Shown here: positions 49,701-60,800 of the stretch, piece after piece
Layout of the letters: each line of letters starts with the position of its first letter
Numbering within the stretch: position 1 is the first letter of the stretch
DNA from: Alviniconcha marisindica
Lineage: Eukaryota > Mollusca > Gastropoda > Provannidae
Assembly: GCA_018857735.1 (NCBI GenBank)
Contig: JABMCL010000154.1
Location: 732,501 to 796,500 of the forward strand
Direction: 5' to 3'
Length of the DNA stretch: 64,000 bases
Position numbers and translations under genes: made by a program
Notes under the pieces: generated by a model
What the model saw: the letters and a program-made list of their open reading frames with translations, nothing else
What the model was told of the DNA's origin: nothing
The model's database searches: none

Positions 49701-51771
49701 GGAACTTCAATGTGAGCATCAAGCAAAATCACACAAATGATTCACTTCTTTAAAAACTAGCATTAGCTTAAGATAACCACACCAGAAACAGCACTCATCA
49801 TAATGAAAGTAAAACAACAAGGAATAATTCATGAACATGATGAATAAATAAAAATAAAAATAAACCTTCAAGTTCATGTAATAACACTGACTCAATAAAT
49901 GAAGGTCAAAGGTGAACATCCTTAAAATAATTTAAAAAATAAAAAAAATCCCTGTTACATTTTCCCCACCAAGAATTTTGTTCCAAATCTGAGCCACTTT
50001 TTCTTTACTAACACTATCACACAAGTCAGAATGAAGAACCTGAAACTAAAGTAAACCAGGATAAGAACTGGGAAACCGGTGTATACATGTACGCAGACTA
50101 CAAAAGATGACAAAAGAGAAACGTGCATACGACTTGGGCAAGTGTAGACCAGTCGGGGCTATACAGGTAGCTATACACAGTGAACATGTAGACTACAAAT
50201 GCTACACAAGGACAAGCTACACTAGCAGGACAAGCAGGTGCTGGCTATGAGGTTAGCAAGGCGTATAGCAGAGGAGAGTGCAGAGGGTTAGCAGAACACT
50301 GTCAGGTTCTATCGGAGCTGTCGTCACCCGATGCTATTCATTTGCTTGCTAGGTTTATATCCCTGCCAGTTGATTTTTGTTGCTGCATATGTATAATTCA
50401 GTATGGTTCCACCTCCTCCCCCCTACCCAACCTCACATTCAAATTCTCTATTGATGCAACCTTCCTGAAATCGAGCGGTCAAATTTTAAACCCTGGTTTT
50501 TACTCAAAGAAATTATGCCTGATTTAGCGATGCACATGAGTGAGTTCTGAAGTCTGATAGGAGAAGACTGGTGGGTCAGCGAAAGCAAACTTGTGCATTA
50601 ATTCCAATGCGCTAAGACCCTGACAATTTTGACATCCTCAAAGGCCTAGCCCTAAACATATCAGCCACTGGCCTTTTGGAATGAATTCAGGAAAGGCCAA
50701 GACTACTGTCAAATGCTTCTGTACCAACAAACTGCCGAGGAGGTCTTCTGGTTGCAAGGAGCAGAATCAAACAGTTAAGGAAGCTTGGCAGTCACAATGA
50801 ACAAACTGCAAATCAACAACACTGGGTGACGGGTTCTTCGGAGCGCTGATGCCAAATAACAGAAGACATTTACATGATGAACAGAGGAAGATGGAGGCCG
50901 CAGTCGAGAATAGGTGGATGAAGGCTGTGTGTACATGCGACTCTGTCATGAAGAAAAAAATGAGGAAAAAGAACGCCCGTCAAATAAATCACGACATCAG
51001 ACAGAATGACCAGACACCACGGTGACTGCAGGGTGCAAATTTCACAAAACGTAGCCTACGGAAACCAAAATTCAGCCTGGGACTGTGAGAGTGGTCCACA
51101 ATATTAACAGGCCCATTCTTCTTTCCCCCCCCCCCCCCCCCCCCCTTTCTTTCGCCCTAGGCAAGGATGGTGTCAATATAAATCTGACAACCCTTCACTT
51201 GAGGTTCAAATCAGCAACAATGTTTTTTTTGTTTTGTTTTTTAACTTTCAAAGAAGAAAATCCCAAGCCAAAGTTCTACCTCAAGAATCCAGGTAATAAA
51301 GTTTTAAACTTCATAAAACAACTTTTGGGGGGTCTAATATCACCTCGCTGTGAAAGGCATAAAATAAGACACTGATTGACTGATTCATTTGATAAAAGAT
51401 TCACAGGTCATCTCAACTCTCAACAGTGACACACTGCACTTTGAAATCGTTCTTTGGTTTTCTTTCAGCAAAAGGTCACAATCCAAAATCACTTGCGGAG
51501 TATCATAAATAGCTAGTTTAGCTGGGCCTTGTCAAGTCCAAGACATTTTTCTTTGCACAATTTTGCCCTGGGGAATCCACAGACCAGGTTAAATGGTTAA
51601 AAGTAATCTGCCCAATGTGTGCGACTTGTCACAGGTGCAGGGAGAAGTGAGGCGGCATTATAGTAATGTGAAATGAACACCCTGGCCTGCTAAAGATACA
51701 TGGTATGTCACAAAATGAATCTGCATTGGTTCCAACATGATATGCACAAGCCTGCTCATATAGCTAATATA

Positions 51772-51833
<62 letters not shown>

Positions 51834-54800
51834 TTTCCATCACAATGGTACTCTACAGCTATACACAGAAGTCACAGGAATGTTTCTCTAGAAAGAAAAA
51901 AAGTTATCTACTTCAGTTCTGCTGATTCTGTTATTCCTTTCAAGCCAAAATTTAACTATTTGTCGTGAACTCTACAGTCTCAAAACCACTGAATGGTTAA
52001 GCTCTTGGTTCCTCTGACTAAACTGTTACCAACTTCAGGCTTTTTCATTCTCTGCTAGATGTTATCCACTTTAAGCTTTCTAGTCTAAACCACTAAATCG
52101 CCATCCATTTCAAGCCAGCCATTCCACAAGACCACTACCCTGAATGCAAGCACTAAATTCCGCTCAACCATCCATTTCAAGCACTTTTTACACCCTTTTT
52201 TCTTTCTTTCTTTTTTTACAATTATTATTCATTTTAGACACTGCACACTTTAATGTTATTACTGTTATCCATTTCAATCAGAGTTACACTTGCCACCCCA
52301 AGCACTATAACATCAGACTGACCACCCCGTCTGAAGTCCTGTATGCTTCAGAATTATTATACATGTCAAGCTCAAGATTTCACCCCCCCCCCCCCCCCTC
52401 CAAGGACCCCAGACCTTTTACCTTTCCACCTCTCAATGTAGCACAACTGTTATTTTATTCTTGCTCTGAATCCAACTGAAACTGTCATCCCAGAAAAATG
52501 TGATCAAATTCACTGTGATAAAGATTTCAGCAACAATTGCAGTCCCATATTTCACACTATTATAACAGTGCTGCTGTGCTCGAAGTCTCCACACAGTACA
52601 TCACTGAAACATGGAGTGCACCAATCATAACCACGCAGCTAGTGTTAGCCAATGGGGTTGGTTAAAACGTCAACCTTGAAGCTTGCACTGTAACCGTCCG
52701 AGCTTTGTTAGCACACCGAGAAATCAAAATCTGAATCACTGCCAGAGAACTCGTGTTAACGTCATCTCTTCATGCTGGATGGGAGGGCTGAGCTTGAGCT
52801 CCTGTTACCATCACATTTTCGTGCGGTAAGGGTTAGCGCACAGAGACTGAAGTCAAAGCCTGTGCTACTCGGATTCAACAAATCCATGTTTTGTTAGACA
52901 GTTACGGAGTTAGAACCAATACAGTAGAGCTGGAGTTAGGTGACAACACTACACAAAATGAACCATGCAGTGCCTCAACTGCAACTGAAGTCGACAATGC
53001 ACACCAAAATGCAGGTTGTCATGGGGGCAATAGCAATTACCACAGCATATGTGCCTCTGTATTCTAAAAATACCAGCACAGTGTAATTCTAATGTTGAGC
53101 CATCGTCATGCTGACGTGAGCAGCATTCAGGTTTCAACAGACATAACAAAGAAGAAAAAAAGAAGAAAAACAATCGCAAAAATACAGATGAGCGGGTGAA
53201 AAATAAAAGAAAGATTTTTGTTGTTGAAATTTTCAAAAAGAATGAAGCTCAAAAATCCTACAGCTTAAATCAGACAAGACAGCAACAAAATAGGGAATAT
53301 TTACACAGGTGCAGTTTCCAAATTATTTCCAGCCAATGTTATCAATAAGTCAGCATTGTTAATTTGCATTCAAACCAGTAGCAGTTTGACTCAACTTGTG
53401 GGCGTGCTAAGAATTACCTTGCAATGCATATTATTCAACATTCTCATTTAAGAAGCCGGTTATGAAAACCTTGAAAAAAATCTGGTTAGAAACAGATCTA
53501 TCAACTCAAACTGTGCTTTGCAAAAATCACCTTTCCAGTGCTGGGCTCCTGTGGATTGTGATAAACGTAAACACCAAACATTAACTCATAATCACAAAAA
53601 CCAACAAATAACAACAAACAGAACAAAAGAAACCAAACGTCATCGTTACACAGAATAAAAGCAAACACAACTGCATTTAACAAGAGTCATGACATGTTCG
53701 GTCCTTAACATGGTGCTGCAGAAAAGGTGACTGATCATATTATCACTGCTTTAAACATACCCAATTTGTGTTTGTTTTTAACCCGACTCTAACTTGTTTA
53801 GCTCAAAGAAGTTTAGCCTTTCACCACTCCTCTTAAATCATAAAATGGAGTTCTGACAACCGCTTTCAGCCACAGAAGAGATCGAAAATCTGACTCTGCA
53901 CTATTAATATCATTTTATGTTTGCTAACAAAACGCTTTTCACATAATCATATGTACTGTAACTTCGCACTGCAAGAAACTGACAAACAGATTTGAAGAAA
54001 TCTTCAAGTGAGAGGCCCATCATTTTTCATGAACCAATAAGATTTCAAAAGCATTTCCCTTGACAAATATTAAGGTAGATGGCTAAGATGCTGCTGATTT
54101 TTCTTGCTATTGTTTATTTTGTTTTGATTTGATTTGTTTTGTTCTGCCAAGTTGTGACAACGTGGTGCACCAACAACAAAAGGTGACTGGATGGAAAACC
54201 GGCCATGGAAGGTTCTTCATTCCAATCAGCAACGAAAACATCACAAGCCATGCAACAATTAACACCTTAAAGCAAGGAATACAGTCACTTATACAAAACC
54301 ACCACAAGTACAGTAAATACAAGTGCAGTTTATACACACCGCCAATTCCAATGACAATTTTAACTAATAATAATTATTATATAGTCACTGTTACTGACGC
54401 ATGATTTTTCATAGTTGGAAAAGGACTGGGGGAAAATGAAGTTGAATGAGCGTGTCAGGCACACACTGGATGGGCAGAGCTGCTGCCAGTGTCAGAAGGA
54501 AGTATACAAAGCTGCTAACTCAGTAACTCACTACCTACCCCACTCTTTTAAAGGGGACCTTTTAACAGCTCTGTCTCTGCAGCTCAGGAGACCCTCACTT
54601 CTGTTTCTGCAATACCTACTCCACACTTAGAAAGGGGACTTTCTGACGGCTGTCTCTGCAGCTGAGGTAACCCTCATTTCTGTTTTGGCACTACAGGCTT
54701 CTCTGAAGAGGGACTAGTGCAACATCTAGGCAAATCTGAGAGCACGCAAGTAACTTGGTTTTGCACACCCAGTCAACCGGGACAGCTATATCAAGGGCAA

Positions 54801-57800
54801 ATCTGTGCCAGGAGCTAAAAGTAACTGAGATAAAAACTGGTTCTGTCCCTTTCCAGGTACAGATTATTGACAAGAATGTGCCTGGAGTGACCTGTTTTTC
54901 AAGTGACACTTTGGGAAGTTGTTTTTCTCAACTGCTGCTAGCATATAAATGGACGTACTGCATGACCTATAGATATGGTGTCATGCACGCATGACCTAGT
55001 CTCATGAAAGAGCTTCCAGATGCTGTGCTCTGCTGTTGAAAGCGGAAGCACAAGTCAATCTGATGATCCAAAACACTGGCTAATGAAGGGTCAATTCACT
55101 GTGTCTTTTGGCGTCTTTCTGTTTTTAATTAAAAATTTGGAATCCGCACTTAGAGAAATAACAATCACCTCAAACCCTGTTTTCGTACAGAATGGGCGAT
55201 CAGGGTGACAAAGAACAGAAGCTAGTTGGTAAGATCTTGTATTTTAACATCTTAACATTTTAACATCCAACTGTGTTGGATCACCTCAGGATGATCACAA
55301 ACAGAAGCAAGCTCACTCAAATGAAGCAATTAATTTTGTAAAGCAAAGAGGAAAATGATTTGAAATAAATCGTTTGACCAAAAGTGAGACTCCATTTTTA
55401 ATACCCAATAAAATCCCATTGCAACACAACAACAGCCAGAATATCTGAATTTCAGTCTTAACATTTATTTCAGGCACCTGTGATTAGTGTGAAGAGTTTC
55501 ATGCCTGATAAATTAGACAGCACTGGCAACGATCCTAATCAAATAACCAGTAATACCAACATTTGGGTCAGGAAAGTGTTGGTGGGGGGCTCGGGGGGAG
55601 GGGGTTGGGTGGGGGGGTTGGGGTGGAGGCACAACCGTGAAGCCATGTTTCCAAGGAGAAAACAAAACAAAAGAAAGAAAAAAAATGTAACCAGGGTAAA
55701 AGTAGTAAGTATTAATAATCCAGACTAAGAAGTGATCAAGACTCAAGCTTCACCGACTACAACTGAGGTAACAACACAAAGCTCCTTGGGCAAAAAAAAC
55801 ATCTGGGTCCACGGCACAGTGCGAGCTGGGGCACACCATCACTAACAACTAGCCAACCACCCCTCAGAATGGAGGGAAGACACCAAACACAAAACGGATA
55901 CAAAATCAACCAATCAAAGCAAAGTGGACAACAGAAAATGTCACCAACGTCAACAGAAAAGACAACAGGAAGGGAAACGAATACAGGCCTGTGAAGTTTA
56001 AATTAAAAAATTAAAGCCACATCATTCAAAAGAAAAAAGAAAAGAAAAAAAATAACGAAGGCCACAAGACAACAGTGAAAAACCTACGATGCGTCCAACT
56101 GCTCTGCGAACGTTTTTGGGTGTTGACGTCTGAATGAAGAGGGAATAAATTACAACACTAAGTTTTAAAGGAAGAAAAATTCTATGGCAGACAAAATTAC
56201 AACTGCACAATTTCAAGAAGGAAAAAAATGACTGAGCTGAATAACTGGAAATGAAACCACACACACACACACACACTGACACACACACACACACACACAC
56301 ACAAAATGTAAGCCTAAAAGAACACTGACTCATACTATCAGAGAAGAAAAAAACATCCACTGACACTGAAAACATTGTTTCTTGCTACTCTCATGTGCAA
56401 AATGAATTTATCTTAAGGAACAGAATGACAATTACCAAAGAACAAACACTAAAGTAAAGCAAAATGGTGAACAATCATTACACAACATGTACACACAATC
56501 TAGCAGTCACAAGCTGACATTGCAAAGTGCTCAGTCATGGGATTCATTCCAATTTATAGCTATCACTGCTCAATACAGGTCCAAATTATTCTGTCTGGGG
56601 TAAAAAAAATATACATTTTTATTTTTATTTTTATAAATAGAGCTGAAGCTAGAGAATAGCAGCCAGATGTTTCCTTGACATCGGAGAGACACTAAATTAT
56701 TTTAAACAAACAAAACCAAACTAATATAATTCATGCTCTTTGTTTACTGAACTCAATTTACACATATAAGGCAAGATTTTTTCTCTCTCTCAACTAAGTT
56801 CTCAAAGACTTCAGAATCGGGTCTCTGCTCCCACTCCTTTCCTCCACCATGTAATCAGTCAACTGGACACCCCTCCTGCCACTGATCCAACCCCCACTGG
56901 CCATTAACTCAACCCCCACTTTCTCTGGCCACTCATCCAACCCCCACTGGCCACTAACTCAACCCCCACCCTCTCTGGCCCCTCATCCAACCCCCACTGA
57001 TCACTAACTCAACCCCCACTCTCTCTGGCCACTCATCCAACCCCCACTGGCCACAAACTCAACCCCCACCCTCTCTAGCCCCTCATCCAACCCCCACTGA
57101 TCACTAACTCAACCCCCACCCTCTCTGGCCACTCATCCAACCCCCACTAGCCACTAACTCAACCCCCACTCTCTCTGGCCACTGATTCACCCCCCCACTG
57201 GCCACTAATTCAACCCCCCCACACCCACACCAATTCAACCCCCACTCTCTCTGGCCACCTCTCATCTGCCATTAATTCAACCCCCACTCTCACCTGCCAT
57301 TAATTCAACCCCCACTCTCACCTGCCATTAATTCAACCCCCTCTCGCACCTCGTATTAATTCAACCCCCTCTCTCACCTGCCATTAATTCAACCCCCTCT
57401 CGCACCAGCCATTAATTCAACCCCCTCTCTCACCTGCCATTAATTCAACCCCCACTCTCACCTGCCATTAATCCAACCCCCACTCTCACCTGCCATTAAT
57501 TCAACCCCCTCTCGCACCAGCCATTAATTCAACCCCCTCTCGCACCTGCCATTAATTCAACCCCCACTCTCACCTACCATTAATTCAACCCCCTCTCATA
57601 CCTGCCATTAATTCAACCCCCACACTCACCTTCCATTAACTAAATTCAAATTAGCAGCTACTCAAAACAGCACAGAATATATCCTGCCTCAGCTATCCCT
57701 TTCCACCTTTCTCTTCTTCTTCTTTTGTTTATGCTTGTCGTCCTCACAGGTGTGCTTACTTCAGCTGATACAAGCAATACAGAAGCAGCTTAATTCAAGC

Positions 57801-60800
57801 TTATCCCAGCGCTGAAAAAAGAAAAAGAAAAAAAAAAAGCCTGCAAAACTTGCCATCACACTGAACCAGTACACAGCAGGCCCTAGACGCATGGAGGTGC
57901 TGAAGACGCGAAAGCCGCCGAAAGACACACACCACCACAAACGCTTAACATCCGACAATACTTACAGTGGCATCTTTTACACTCAACATTCAAACTGATT
58001 AACACCTCTTAAAACGAATCACACACACACCACTTTTGAGCAAAGTAACACTTTTACTCTGAACACAGAAACTACGACAAATTAAACACCTGAAAAAGAG
58101 AAGAAGAAGTAAAGGTGGGGGGACAGAGCAGACATTTAACGAGACAATACATACAGGTGTGAGGTGATTTTTGCTGCGCGTGTTGGAGGAGGCTGTGGAA
58201 GTTGAAGCAGAGCCGGCAGGAGCTCTTCCCGTGCTGCCCTGCGATTGCACGCTGTTCACGCTGCTCGTGCTGGATGTCCTGGACACTGACCTACAGGTAC
58301 ACGCAAACACCAGACACTGACTCCATCCTCAACAGGCACTGGGCTTGCTGCCTTCCTCCCTACCTACTCACATTTACTTATAAGACCTGGATTCCACTCA
58401 TACATTTCTCGGACTCATCTCCTGCCTATCTCTCTGACCTCTCTGTGTACAAATTCAACTCATGCTTCTTCTCAGGCTCATCTCCTCCTGCCTATCTCTC
58501 TGACCTCACTGTGTACAAATTCAACTCATCCGTGTACAAATTCAATTCATGCTTCTTCTCACTCATCTCCTCCAGCCTATCTCTCTGACCTCACTGTGTA
58601 CAAATTCAGCTCATGCTTCTTCTTGGACTCATCTCCTGCTGCCTATCTCTCTGACCTCACCAGGCAGCTTCATCCTTCTGCAGACACATGGATACTTCAG
58701 ATCCCCCATGCTGATACAAAAACCTTAGGCCAAAGCTCTTCCATTTAACGTGCTCCAAAGCAATGGAATTCTCTCCCTTCTGACATCACATTCAACCCTC
58801 CAGTTACCACCCCCATTCCCTCTCACTGCTCTTTGTAAGCCATTTTCAACTCTGATGGACTGGCACAACCAAAATAACCTTCATTACTATTATCCTTACT
58901 GTCATTACTACCATCACGCGCAATCAACGCTACCTTCCCGAAGTTGGTGTAGGGACGCTTGACCGCTCGGGAGCTTTGCTTCGCCGGACAACAGGACTCT
59001 GGGCAGGGGAGGCTCGGTCTCCCGCAGCCAGCAGGCGGGACACGCTGGGATTGGTCGACGTGGGACTGGTGGGCTTGGAACTGTGGGTAGGGCTGCTGCT
59101 GCTGTCCTCCTCCACTACTCCACTGTCAAAACCAGGCCAGTCAGTGAAACTGTCTACATAATTATATGAGCTCAGTGCTGGATGCTAACAGTACATAAAG
59201 GTAAAAAGTTACCAATTCTGAAATCCCTACAGAAGTGCAAGGGGACGCATACACCCACACCCTTACACAAGAGCATGTGCATGCATGTGCGTGCACGCGT
59301 GCGCACACTCACACACACACCAGAAAGTGCTGGGAGAGAGAGGCATTTTTTAATGCCTAAAGAGACAGATTAAGACAGACTGATGGATTATGACAGACAG
59401 AGGTTCAAACAATAGATTTTGGCAGGGAAGTTCCCCACACCCTCAGCATTTCCACCACACAACCTACTTTCTGCTGATGTGGTTGTGTCCATCTCCATGG
59501 CTGTTGGCGTTGACAGCGGTGGGGATACCCCGTTTGGGCGTTGTGTCTGACGCTGTGCGCCTGTACTGTGAGTTTGCAATGCGTCTCTGCTCCTTGAAAC
59601 TCTGGGAACTCAATGCATTCCTGCAGGGGACACAACCAACACAGTATTACTCTCTCCATTTGTCTGGACATGTGTGTCTCATCTTTCAACACATCACAGG
59701 GCAACCTTATCATTAAAGCAAATGCTTTTCGCTTTGTCTGTTGTTTGCTGAGACAACAATGTTGCATTTACTAAATACAGAAAGATTGTGCTTAATTAAA
59801 TACTTGTCATGTGTGCTCCTTCAGTTTATTTCTCAGGAGCAACAGATTCACACAGGCAGAGATCATGACTTTATTAAAGTGGCTTTAAAAAAAGAAAAAG
59901 AAAGAAAAAAAGAAAAAAAGTGTCCCCTAACACAGCAAACCACAAGCAGTGAGTTCTGTGATTTTTAACCCTTTCACTGCCATGCTTACCGCACCGTCAC
60001 TTGGAAAATGACCAGTGAAAGTGCCAAATTTGAAACCATTAAGCTTTTTTCCACCCTTTATATGAGCACGTGAAAAGAGTTCTATCAAAATGCACAATAC
60101 TGAAAGTAGGTTTGTTACAGGACCATCAAATATACCGTCTGCAGGCATGTATGTGTGCACTTTTCAGCCCGGAAGTTTTACAGGCTGTGGCAGTGAAGGG
60201 GTTAAAAGAAGAAGGTGAAGCAAATAGGGTCTACCCCTCCATCTGTGGTGCCATGGAAATAGCACTGCTGAAAGGAAACATTCATCTCACAGTGCACCAC
60301 ACCCTAGGCTGAAAACCCACGCACAGATTTCAGTGATTAAAACTGACCCACCATGAAACAGACTGAACTAAAAACCGCCAGAAGCAAACGAATCCCAAGA
60401 CAAAGCTTCTCAAAACAGATTATGCTGGAACTCAAATCAGTGTTAAGAATTTTGGGATGATTGGAAACTTGTTTCATAAACTGACTTTTTAATGGCAGTC
60501 GGACTTGGCGGCAAAAGTAATGGTTACCGCACATATATAATATGCAGTTTGATTACACGATGGTTCACTGCAAAAAGATTCAATGTAAAAGTGTACGTGC
60601 AACACCTACTGCATCCTTTTCAAGATGCAAAGCAACACTGGCAGTGTAGAGAAAGCTGAGCACACACTCAACATGAAGCAGTAGCTGTCAAAGCAACCGA
60701 AACATAAAATGGTATTCACACTCATAGTTAACAAATAAAGCTGAAAATATTACATACAGAATGTTGATTTACGTGATTTTCAATAGAAGCCAACAAGTCT

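Noticed and set aside
52690..52930. Minus-strand short frames with SDFDFSVC and [11 protein letters not shown] that resemble each other
   Set aside because: Could be LRCH exon relics, but splice sites and phase do not work and the similarity is explained by a degenerate DNA duplication.
58155..59122. Alternative open frame in two LRCH exons (ending RPYTNFGK, then [10 protein letters not shown])
   Set aside because: It looks protein-like, but the phase carried from exon 59468-59620 selects the Ser-rich frame; kept as a minor uncertainty.
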